From HdN1 sp964473645 (GTDB lineage Bacteria > Pseudomonadota > Gammaproteobacteria > Pseudomonadales > Ketobacteraceae): DNA of 64,000 nucleotides. The stretch covers positions 165,083 to 229,082 of the forward strand of contig CAYYPW010000008.1 in assembly GCA_964473645.1 (NCBI GenBank), in the 5' to 3' direction. Below, piece by piece: positions 17,063 through 24,378 of the stretch. Position 1 is the stretch's first letter; each line of letters begins with the position of its first letter. The translations under genes were made by a program, and so were the position numbers. The notes beneath the pieces are model-generated. The model worked only from the letters and a program-made list of their open reading frames with translations. It was not told the origin of the DNA and ran no database searches.

Positions 17063-18723
17063 CACTGCAGGCGGTATTTCACCTGCACCCGGGTGCCGTT
17101 CTCGGAATACTCCACGCTCTCGCATAGTGTTTCAATGAGCGAAACGCCGCGCCCAAAGGCATCATTATCGGTGCCTTGGTTGAGCGCGCTGGCGTCAAAG
17201 CCTTTACCGCTGTCTTTGAGACTGATCGATAGCGTACCTTCGGTATCTTGTGAAGAAAATTCGATGCTTATGCGTACACTGCCTGTTTCCAGTTCATCGA
17301 GCTTTTGTTCACGCTGTGAATAGTACTCGATGAAGCCGTCTTCCAATTGCTTGAGTTCGGATTTCAGGTCTAGTACCCCGTGTTCCAGAGCGTTGGAGAA
17401 CAGCTCCGACAATATGGTGTGCAGATAATCCTTGTGCGGCTCGATACCCGGTGCGCTCCCAATCATGTCAATAATCTGCGGCACAGGGCTGCCGTTACGC
17501 AGGTGCAGCGCCTGCAGGTCGATTTCGAGTTTCCAGGGCATGCTGGAGGGCTTGATCGCGTTGCAGGCGGAATCAATGAGTATATCGAGCGGTCGGCAGG
17601 TGATTTCGATGATGGTGATGTCATCGTTTTGGGTGCCAGCCCCCGAAAATTGCTTCACGTCGTCGATCAGCGATTGAAAAGGATCGGCCCGGCTACCGTC
17701 GAAGGTTTTGAGCAGACGTGTTTCTCCAAACATGTCGCCTTCGCTGTTGAGCGCCTCGGGAATACCGTCGGTGTATAGGTAAAGACGATCATTGCGGTTT
17801 ACTTCGACCACATGAATCTGGCGATCGAATTCGTGATCGGCAAGTACACCCAAGGGCATATGCAGTGCCGAGATGGTTTGCTTGAAGTGTCCAGCGCCGT
17901 CAGTAATGATGGCGTCAGGCATGCCACCACTCCAGATGCTAAGCCGGGTACCTTCGCTATTGATTTCGGCAAGGGTGGCAGCGGCAAACATGTCGTCGGG
18001 CAAAAATTTGGCAAGCGAACGGTTTAGATCGCGAGCGATATCGCTGACAGTCAATCCGCGGCTTGCGCCGGCGAAAAATGATTGTGAGAGGGGCAGGGCG
18101 CCTAAGGCTGCAGGCAACCCGTGACCGGTAAAATCTGCTATGAGTGTGTATAAACCACCGGAAGGGCTATGCGCAGTGAGAAGAATGTCGCCATTGAACG
18201 TGGTCGCAGGTGACACATAAAACCGCGTATTCTTGCAATCCAGAAAGCTGCGCGAGAAGGCATTGTCGAAAACGGTTTTAGCAATTTCGTGCTCTCGCAA
18301 CGTGTGCTGATGGAGTCGTTTCAGCTCGGCGTTTTGAACATTGATTTGAACGTTCAGATCCTTGATGCGCGTGTGCGCCTTGATCTTGGCTTGCAAAACC
18401 TGTTCATTGATCGGTTTGCTGAGAAAATCGTCGCCACCAATAGCCAGACATTTGGTCAGCGAGGCATCATCCGACAATGCAGTCAGAAAGATAATGGGAA
18501 CATGCCGATCCCCCAGATAGTGCTTGATGGCCGCGGTGGCTTCGAAACCATCCATCACCGGCATCATGACATCCATGAGCACGAGATCTGGCTCATCACG
18601 CATGAATATGTCGATGGCTTCCTGCCCATTAATCGCTTCGGCGACTTCATGACCTTCGTCTTCGAGTATCCACGCAAGCAATTTGCGGTTGGCTTCGGTG
18701 TCGTCAACGACGAGAATTTTCAT
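17062..18723 (-). CDS. Response regulator with PP2C phosphatase and kinase domains (HsbR-like)
   Basis: A 553-residue partner-switching regulator: receiver (about 1-125, phospho-acceptor D51 in L-V-L-M-D-V-M-M-P), coiled linker, SpoIIE/RsbU-type PP2C phosphatase (about 165-375, with D-F-T-G-H-G-L-P-A-A and Y-T-D-G-I-P-E-A), and a C-terminal RsbW-type ATPase (about 395-553, with E-L-F-S-N-A-L-E-H-G and D-S-G-K-G-F-D). This layout matches Pseudomonas HsbR, which phosphorylates or dephosphorylates the STAS protein HsbA to switch an anti-sigma partner. Here the STAS gene is immediately upstream (26-base gap) and a chemoreceptor-like gene precedes that, the same strand, so the three form an operon. 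Which sigma or anti-sigma factor is controlled is not visible in the window. Confidence 0.88.
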   Translation of the reverse strand: MKILVVDDTEANRKLLAWILEDEGHEVAEAINGQEAIDIFMRDEPDLVLMDVMMPVMDGFEATAAIKHYLGDRHVPIIFLTALSDDASLTKCLAIGGDDFLSKPINEQVLQAKIKAHTRIKDLNVQINVQNAELKRLHQHTLREHEIAKTVFDNAFSRSFLDCKNTRFYVSPATTFNGDILLTAHSPSGGLYTLIADFTGHGLPAALGALPLSQSFFAGASRGLTVSDIARDLNRSLAKFLPDDMFAAATLAEINSEGTRLSIWSGGMPDAIITDGAGHFKQTISALHMPLGVLADHEFDRQIHVVEVNRNDRLYLYTDGIPEALNSEGDMFGETRLLKTFDGSRADPFQSLIDDVKQFSGAGTQNDDITIIEITCRPLDILIDSACNAIKPSSMPWKLEIDLQALHLRNGSPVPQIIDMIGSAPGIEPHKDYLHTILSELFSNALEHGVLDLKSELKQLEDGFIEYYSQREQKLDELETGSVRISIEFSSQDTEGTLSISLKDSGKGFDASALNQGTDNDAFGRGVSLIETLCESVEYSENGTRVQVKYRLQ

Positions 18724-18749
18724 GCGCTGGCCGTTTGTCTACGCAGTGG

Positions 18750-19046
18750 TTATTCGATCTTGAATTTTTTGTCAAAGCGCGAAATCGTTAATATTTTCTT
18801 GATCTGCGGTCGACAGTTCACAATCGAGATATTAACGCCATCCCCAAGGGTCTTACGCATGTTCAACAGCATGCCGAGGGCCGAGCTGTCCATGTGTTCG
18901 GTTGAGCGCATGTCAATGATGTAATTGACGTTTGGGTGAGCGGCATAAGCGCTTCTGAAATCCTGCACGAGTTCAAAATCAAAGCGTCCTACCACGCCAA
19001 TCGTCAGGGACCTGCCGTCACTCGAAAGTTGGCTTTCAATAGGCAT
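18750..19046 (-). CDS. STAS-domain anti-anti-sigma factor (HsbA-like)
   Basis: A 98-residue single STAS domain. The phospho-acceptor loop reads H-M-D-S-S-A-L-G-M-L-L, in which a Ser is the expected phosphorylation site, preceded by Y-I-I-D-M-R-S. Such proteins bind an anti-sigma factor when unphosphorylated. The gene sits between the chemoreceptor-like gene (30-base gap) and the HsbR-like phosphatase/kinase (26-base gap), so its phosphorylation is very likely set by that neighbour. Length is normal. Confidence 0.88.
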   Translation of the reverse strand: MPIESQLSSDGRSLTIGVVGRFDFELVQDFRSAYAAHPNVNYIIDMRSTEHMDSSALGMLLNMRKTLGDGVNISIVNCRPQIKKILTISRFDKKFKIE

Positions 19047-19076
19047 GATGTCGGTATCCTCTGTTCACATGAAAGG

Positions 19077-20240
19077 TTAAAAGAGATCAATGTTATCGCC
19101 GTCAGAGGGCGTGTGCCTTTTAATCGTGGCGTTACCCATTGATTCCAGTTGTCGAGATATCGCCGCCACATCATTCTGTAAGTTGCGGGGGATCTTGCAT
19201 GCCGTACTGATGGGGCCGAGTGCAATACCCAACCCTTCAAGCGTAGACAAGCTTTTGCGTATTTCCCCAAAGACCTGGCTTGAATAATCTTCAAACTGCA
19301 ATGCGCGTACCGCGCGACTGGTGTCTTGGTTGATGCCTTCGTTGAGGTGGGTTAGTTGCGTCATGGTCGTGGCGATGGTCTGGTTCATCGCTTCCAATCC
19401 CTTGAGCATCCCGTCAACATGGCCTTTGGCGTTGATGGCGTTGTTCAGATCCAGCGAGGCGATGGCTCCGACAATATCTTTCACTTCAGTAATGGTGGAT
19501 TTGGTGGTTTCAGCGCGGCGGCGAATCTGATCGCTCAAGGTATTGGTGGTCTGGGAAAGTTTGCGTACTTCGTCTGCCACCACGGCAAAGCCACGGCCGG
19601 CATCGCCCGCGCGGGCGGCTTCGATCGCGGCATTGAGTGCTAGCAAGTTGGTTTGCTCAGCGATCGTACGTATCTGATTAAGCAGGGAAAACATCTGCTC
19701 CAGCTCTTGCACCATGTCACTGATATGGTGCACTGCCTGGATACTCTTTTCGCTGACATCAATGAGCAATTGAACATATTGCGCAAGAATGGCGCTGACC
19801 TCACCAGCGAAAGATTCAACGGTAACCGCGCTGGCCCCAGCCTCATCGTTATTTCGCGCATTCGTGACAACGGTCAGTACTTCACTGATCTGGCGATTGA
19901 TTTGATTGGTTTTATCATCCAATCCACTGAAGCTCAGGGTCAGTTCGCCCGTGGCATGGCGAATACTGTCGCCCAAGGCATCCAGCGTGGAGGATATATC
20001 GCGATAGGTGCGCTGCGACTGTTCAATGGATTGAGGCACGGCTTGCGTTTCATGGGCATCGAGCCACTGCGGCTCAGCAGCCTTGAGCATGTGCAGGCGC
20101 GATTCATAGTCTCTGCACATCCAGACGTAGACAGTGGCGCCAGCCAACAGGGCCAATAATGTAATGCCCCAATGCATGCCCGTGGCGCTGCAAACCGCTG
20201 CGGCAAAAAGAGTAAGGCCAAAGACTACATGCTTTTCCAC
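19077..20240 (-). CDS. Chemoreceptor-like membrane protein with CheZ-like tail
   Basis: A 387-residue protein. GTG at 20238-20240 is preferred: AGGA lies eight bases upstream and it opens directly into two close membrane segments (about residues 4-40) with no periplasmic domain; the longer frame begins at a poor TTG. The cytoplasmic part has the MCP signalling tip (T-I-A-E-Q-T-N-L-L-A-L-N-A-A-I-E-A-A-R-A-G). After it comes L-Q-F-E-D-Y-S-S-Q-V with D318 and Q322 spaced as the catalytic D-x3-Q of CheZ, and the protein ends D-N-I-D-L-F, like a CheZ docking peptide. It heads an operon with HsbA-like and HsbR-like genes. The MCP family call is firm; the phosphatase reading is inference. Confidence 0.82.
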   Translation of the reverse strand: MEKHVVFGLTLFAAAVCSATGMHWGITLLALLAGATVYVWMCRDYESRLHMLKAAEPQWLDAHETQAVPQSIEQSQRTYRDISSTLDALGDSIRHATGELTLSFSGLDDKTNQINRQISEVLTVVTNARNNDEAGASAVTVESFAGEVSAILAQYVQLLIDVSEKSIQAVHHISDMVQELEQMFSLLNQIRTIAEQTNLLALNAAIEAARAGDAGRGFAVVADEVRKLSQTTNTLSDQIRRRAETTKSTITEVKDIVGAIASLDLNNAINAKGHVDGMLKGLEAMNQTIATTMTQLTHLNEGINQDTSRAVRALQFEDYSSQVFGEIRKSLSTLEGLGIALGPISTACKIPRNLQNDVAAISRQLESMGNATIKRHTPSDGDNIDLF

Positions 20241-20407
20241 AAGAACTATCCTGACGCAAAAGGCCAATCCATCTTGGTTGCCCAAAAAGACTTTGGTTCA
20301 TCTTTTCAGGCTAGATGATTTAAGGGGCTTTTCCAGCCCCGGGCCGACGGTCGAGATTTTTCTCAGGCGATTTGTCAGGCGTCTTCTATGGTAAGTCCAT
20401 GCGTCAA

Positions 20408-21670
20408 TTAGCTGATTTCGCGCGACAAAAGGTCACGAGCGATGTGGGTGACCTGAATTTCGTCAGTGCCGCCATAGATTTGCAGGATTTTGGCGTCGCG
20501 TAGCAGTTGTTCGACATGGTATTCCACCATATAACCATTGCCGCCATGGATCTGCACGGCTTCGAGAGCGACTTCGACAGCGGCCTGCGCCGCATAAAGC
20601 TTCATGGCAGAGGCTTCGGCCAGCGAGGGGCGCTTGCCCAGCGCCAGCATTTCGATATGCCGGAACACCATGTTTTGCAGGTTGACGCGAGCGATTTCCA
20701 TCTTGGCGAGTTTGAGCTGGATCAGTTGGAATTCGCCGATGGGCTTACCGAACTGAACGCGTTCCTTGGCGTATTTCAGACTCAATTCCAGACAGCGCTC
20801 GACAATGCCAAGCGCCATGGCCGCGACACCCGATCGTTCGGCCGTGAAAGTATCTTTTGCGCCAGATCGCCCAGCGCCTTCTTCTGTGCCGCCCAGCAAG
20901 CGATCTTTGCCCACGACCACGTCTTGCAAAAACAATTCGCCGGTGGGCGAGGAATGAATGCCCATTTTTTTAAAGGGCTTGCTCTGCGTGAGCCCTGGCA
21001 TGCCTTTGTCGAGAATAAAACTCAGCACTTTACGCTGTTGGGGCGGTACGCCTTCTTCGTCGAGACGGCAAATGAAAATCATGGTGTCTGCGTAGGGGCC
21101 ATTCGTAATGAAGGTTTTGTTGCCGTTCAGCAGGTACTGGCCATCGGCGGTGCGGCGTGCGATCGATTTCATACCGCCAAACGCATCCGAGCCGGAATTG
21201 GGTTCGGTGATGGCCCAGGCGCCGATTTTTTCGAGGGTCAGCAGGGGTAATGCCCAACGTTCTTTTTGTTCCCGCGTGCCCTTTGACATGATGGCACCGC
21301 CGGCCAGACCCATGCTCACGCCCATGGCGGTGACGAGGCCAGGACAATAACGGCAGAGCTCAATAATGGGCAATACACGCATGGCTTCCTGCTCGCCTTT
21401 GGCGGCGATGCGTGCCGGGTCATCGCTGGCGCTTTTTTCTTGGCGTGGGGCAGCAGTGCCATCTGCTTGCGCGCGTTCGGCTGCCATTTGCTTATGAAAT
21501 TGCTGCGTGGCCATAACGTCCATGCCGAAGGTTTTCACCATTTTCCGCAGGATGTCGTAGGGCGGCATGTCGGAATGTTCGAGCGCCATAATATTGGGTG
21601 CGATTTCCGCCTCAATGAATTGGCGCACCGTGCGCTTGATCATGAGTTGCGTTTCTGTCCATTCGATCAT
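20408..21670 (-). CDS. Acyl-CoA dehydrogenase with N-terminal insert
   Basis: A 420-residue FAD enzyme. N-terminal W-T-E-T-Q-L-M-I-K-R-T-V-R-Q-F-I is followed by an unusual polar Ala/Gln/Lys-rich insert (about residues 58-95) before the usual helix L-C-R-Y-C-P-G-L. The motif W-A-I-T-E-P-N-S-G-S-D, the K-E-R-V-Q-F-G-K-P-I segment and the end I-H-G-G-N-G-Y-M-V-E-Y are standard. Position YEGT of medium-chain enzymes reads I-Y-G-G-T, while T-A-E-R-S carries Glu at the long-chain/isovaleryl location. Substrate unknown. It is not linked to other beta-oxidation genes; the rhomboid-like gene lies 120 bases upstream, same strand. Confidence 0.86.
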   Translation of the reverse strand: MIEWTETQLMIKRTVRQFIEAEIAPNIMALEHSDMPPYDILRKMVKTFGMDVMATQQFHKQMAAERAQADGTAAPRQEKSASDDPARIAAKGEQEAMRVLPIIELCRYCPGLVTAMGVSMGLAGGAIMSKGTREQKERWALPLLTLEKIGAWAITEPNSGSDAFGGMKSIARRTADGQYLLNGNKTFITNGPYADTMIFICRLDEEGVPPQQRKVLSFILDKGMPGLTQSKPFKKMGIHSSPTGELFLQDVVVGKDRLLGGTEEGAGRSGAKDTFTAERSGVAAMALGIVERCLELSLKYAKERVQFGKPIGEFQLIQLKLAKMEIARVNLQNMVFRHIEMLALGKRPSLAEASAMKLYAAQAAVEVALEAVQIHGGNGYMVEYHVEQLLRDAKILQIYGGTDEIQVTHIARDLLSREIS

Positions 21671-21790
21671 TGCCTCTCTCCTTTCGGTTTGGGCGGTCTT
21701 GGCGGGTTAGCCAGTGGGTTTCTCGCTAGCCTAGCCAATATTTGTCAAGCAACTGAATGGCAGAAACAATCCTTTCAACGAGCAATTCGG

Positions 21791-23248
21791 TCAAGCAACG
21801 GTCGTAGGTGAACGTGACAGGTCATTAGCAATCTGCTCAAACTGCAATGCAACTGATTCATCATCGTTTCGCAAACGCTGTGCGAGATTTCGTAGACCTT
21901 TGACAAACAGCGGAGAATTCAAATGTTGCTTGATCCCCGCTTTGGCAATCAGGACGGCAAATTCATAGCGTTGCGCCTGCGTGGCAGTGATCAACAGTTT
22001 TTCCAGTAGCGCAGGGGTTAGCGCGGTGTCACCGTTTTTTCCGCTCAGCACATGCATGATGTGCTCCACATTCTGCAAATTGCCGGCGTCCTGGCACAGT
22101 CTATCCATCACGGATTCAGCCCATTGCTGATGGTTTTCGGTGTGGGGGCGATAGTGCCTGAGCATGAATAAACGTTCGGCTACATCGCCGCGTGCGGGAT
22201 AACGTTCATAGAGTGCGGCCAGGGCGTCTTCGGCGCCGCGAAAGTCAAAAGCGCTCAACTTATTCAGCGCTTTTTCGTAATCACTACGAAACGCCTCGTC
22301 GGTGGGGCGAGCAGGGGCGGGGGCAGCAGGTTTGACCTGCATGCGTTGCTGCAACCCCCAGCCGCAGGCCAAACCCAGTGCCAAGCCCGTCACCACGGGA
22401 GTCGGGGTGATATTCCACACAAAATACATGAGGCTGGTCCACACCAGCCAGGGAATCACCCAGTACGCCCCGAACAGGGGAACCACAAGGGTTCGGGCGG
22501 AACCCTTATAACGCACGTTAAAAGAGACATCGCGCCGCATACTTCCGAATTGCCATAAATACACGCCTAGCAATACGCTGATGCCGCCTGCGGCACCGAC
22601 CATGGGCGTTGCTGATTGCCAGTGTCCTAACATGCCCAAAAGCCCGGTAATAGCCGTGCCACTCGTAAACAATATCAATATTGAAAGCCCACCAATGCGT
22701 GCTTCCAACAGAATGCCCAGTGCTATCAGCATGAAAACACACGCGGCCCAATCCCATGCGTGCAGGCTAAGAAATCCATGCGTAAAAAACGTTAAGGGGC
22801 GTTTGTCCGCACCACTCAAGCCCCATTTGAAACGGCTGAAGTGCTGGGTCTTGTCATTTAACTCGGCATGCAGGGCGCGCCACTTGGGATAAACGCTATC
22901 GCCCCAAAATTCACTATTGGTGGAATTCAAGAAATAAGCGAAATCACGATCGGAGACAATCTCCAATGCAACGGCCAGCATTTTGCCTTGCTGATGCCAC
23001 GCTTCGAGTTGTGCTGCTTTTTCTGCTTGTTGTGTTTGTGCCAGATGACTCAGATAATTTTCTGCTTCCAGCGCGTAGAGCCCCGATTCGGCATACCAGG
23101 CTGTGGCCTCTTGATAACGTGTGGCATCGTTCCATTGCCACAGCCAAAACACCGCCGACAACAGCAGGGCCAGCGTTAGACTGAGAGTGGGTATTTGTCT
23201 TACCAGTTGTAACGGTTGTAGCCAGACGCTAGAAGTCTCTGTGCTCAT
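21791..23248 (-). CDS. Rhomboid-like membrane protein lacking catalytic residues
   Basis: A 485-residue protein. An N-terminal membrane segment (about 20-38), a soluble helical stretch (about 50-145), then a rhomboid core of about six membrane segments (about 150-315), and a C-terminal soluble helical domain (about 330-480), probably TPR-like. The core has T-H-G-F-L-S-L-H-A-W-D-W and G-I-L-L-E-A-R-I-G as rhomboids do, but the G-x-S-G nucleophile motif reads G-A-A-G (Ala220 in place of Ser) and the catalytic His of the last core helix reads V-T-G-L-A-L-G. It should therefore not cut peptides but may bind membrane proteins, like iRhoms. Its start codon lies in a short tandem repeat. Confidence 0.75.
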   Translation of the reverse strand: MSTETSSVWLQPLQLVRQIPTLSLTLALLLSAVFWLWQWNDATRYQEATAWYAESGLYALEAENYLSHLAQTQQAEKAAQLEAWHQQGKMLAVALEIVSDRDFAYFLNSTNSEFWGDSVYPKWRALHAELNDKTQHFSRFKWGLSGADKRPLTFFTHGFLSLHAWDWAACVFMLIALGILLEARIGGLSILILFTSGTAITGLLGMLGHWQSATPMVGAAGGISVLLGVYLWQFGSMRRDVSFNVRYKGSARTLVVPLFGAYWVIPWLVWTSLMYFVWNITPTPVVTGLALGLACGWGLQQRMQVKPAAPAPARPTDEAFRSDYEKALNKLSAFDFRGAEDALAALYERYPARGDVAERLFMLRHYRPHTENHQQWAESVMDRLCQDAGNLQNVEHIMHVLSGKNGDTALTPALLEKLLITATQAQRYEFAVLIAKAGIKQHLNSPLFVKGLRNLAQRLRNDDESVALQFEQIANDLSRSPTTVA

Positions 23249-23293
23249 GATGACCGTATGCTCATGCTGATGGTGTGCTCATGCTGATGGTGC
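23243..23293. repeat. 17-bp tandem repeat at the rhomboid-like start codon
   Basis: Two copies (23260-23276 and 23277-23293) differ only at the last base. The 17 bases before (23243-23259), which hold the start codon of the leftward gene, agree at about 12 positions and look like an older copy. Confidence 0.7.
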
Positions 23294-23554
23294 GCTCTAA
23301 CCAACCCGAAAGCGGGGTTACCTAAGTGTGTAAGCACAAAGTGAACCCTGTCAAAGAACTAAACAACGTTCAACCCCTTGCACCTTCTGAAAGTTTGCTA
23401 TTCTTAAAATCTGGGTTATCTTAATAATCATTGCAATGTCAAATAGTTAACTCAAAATGGGGTTGCCGCGCCGGTGGGCGATAGCAGATACGATTTTATC
23501 GTAGGTACGACAACCGTGGACGAGCAGGCAGTAACGTGTTGAGGAGTGCAGAAA
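23294..23554 (+). promoter_or_regulatory. Upstream region of ihfB
   Basis: About 260 bases between a divergent gene and ihfB with no coding potential. It is AT-rich at 23390-23460, where an extended -10-like TGCTATTCT occurs at about 23396, with a TTGCAC about 15 bases before. A six-base-arm hairpin (23489-23503) lies closer to the gene. The usual upstream gene rpsA is absent, so ihfB must use its own promoter here. Promoter assignment is tentative. Confidence 0.3.
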
Positions 23555-23857
23555 TTGACTAAATCAGAACTGATCGAGAAGGTGGCGTCCAAGCAGCCAC
23601 AGCTTTCTCAGAAAGACGTCGAGCTGGCGATCAAAACGCTGCTCGAAGGCATGTCCCAAACTCTCGCCACCGGCGGGCGCATCGAAATACGTGGGTTTGG
23701 CAGTTTTTCACTGCATTACCGTTCAGCGCGTACCGGTCGCAACCCGAAGACAGGCGAGTCTGTTGATCTGACCGGCAAATATGTGCCTCACTTCAAACCC
23801 GGAAAAGAACTGCGTGAGCGGGTCAATCTGGGGGATGAGCCAGGGCAAGGCAACTGA
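23555..23857 (+). CDS. ihfB: Integration host factor beta subunit
   Basis: A 100-residue DNA-bending protein that pairs with IhfA. It has the full HU/IHF pattern: T-K-S-E-L-I-E-K-V-A at the start, G-R-I-E-I-R-G-F-G-S-F in the middle and the arm motif G-R-N-P-K-T-G-E with the intercalating Pro, then V-P-H-F-K-P-G-K-E-L. TTG at 23555 is chosen: it begins exactly at the conserved (M)TKSEL N-terminus and lies eight bases after GAGGAG (23541-23546); a GTG at 23546 sits inside that ribosome site. A TTG start may keep expression low. It is followed by two terminators, then lapA-lapB-pyrF. Confidence 0.95.
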   Translation: MTKSELIEKVASKQPQLSQKDVELAIKTLLEGMSQTLATGGRIEIRGFGSFSLHYRSARTGRNPKTGESVDLTGKYVPHFKPGKELRERVNLGDEPGQGN

Positions 23858-23883
23858 TCACGGCTCGTGCTTTCTTTAGGGAA

Positions 23884-23915
23884 GCATAAGCTGCCGAAAA
23901 GCTTGCATTTTTTTT
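23884..23915 (+). terminator. Intrinsic terminator after ihfB
   Basis: Stem GCAtAAGCT with AGCTTGC (one bulge) followed by eight T. It lies 27 bases after the ihfB stop. Confidence 0.6.
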
Positions 23916-23921
23916 GCCGAG

Positions 23922-23955
23922 AACGGCATGATAGTCCGCTGTCATGCCGTTTTTG
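23922..23955 (+). terminator. Second terminator hairpin after ihfB
   Basis: Perfect ten-base arms (23922-23931 and 23942-23951) around a ten-base loop, followed by TTTT. With the hairpin just before it, it makes a double terminator that should separate ihfB from lapA, although these genes are often co-transcribed in relatives. Confidence 0.7.
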
Positions 23956-24061
23956 CATTTTGGGCCCCGCTTTCACCTCTTGACGCGCACCACTGTCGTG
24001 ATCGCAACTGTGCAGAAGGTTTGGCCAGGCATGGCGTTACCCTGGGTAGACGGATCACATA

Positions 24062-24361
24062 ATGGCAAAACTGATACCATACTTGTTCTGGGGCTTGGTG
24101 TTTTTCATCGGCTTTCTGGTCGGCGTCCTGAAAGTTCACAACTCTGCCCGCGTACAAATCGACAATCTCTTTACCTCGCGCCCCTTCGATATGGCGTTGG
24201 GCGATGCCTTGGTTACCGCGTTTTTTGTCGGGTTTGTGTTCGGGGTACTGCTGATGGCAGTGCATTGGGGCATACAAAAACTTGAGAACAGCAAACTGCG
24301 TCGCCAGGTTGAAAGCCTTGAAAAACAGCTAGAAAAAACCCGCGAACTCAATAGCAAATAG
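24062..24361 (+). CDS. lapA: Lipopolysaccharide assembly protein A domain protein
   Basis: A 99-residue inner-membrane protein with two membrane segments (about residues 6-25 and 48-70) and a C-terminal coiled coil (L-E-N-S-K-L-R-R-Q-V-E-S-L-E-K-Q). It has the LapA (DUF1049) layout with V-H-N-S-A-R-V-Q-I between the membrane helices. LapA acts with LapB to adjust LpxC turnover and lipopolysaccharide assembly. The lapB start follows 17 bases later. The order ihfB-lapA-lapB-pyrF is conserved in gammaproteobacteria. Confidence 0.88.
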   Translation: MAKLIPYLFWGLVFFIGFLVGVLKVHNSARVQIDNLFTSRPFDMALGDALVTAFFVGFVFGVLLMAVHWGIQKLENSKLRRQVESLEKQLEKTRELNSK

Positions 24362-24378
24362 AAGGAATCTCGCCGCCC

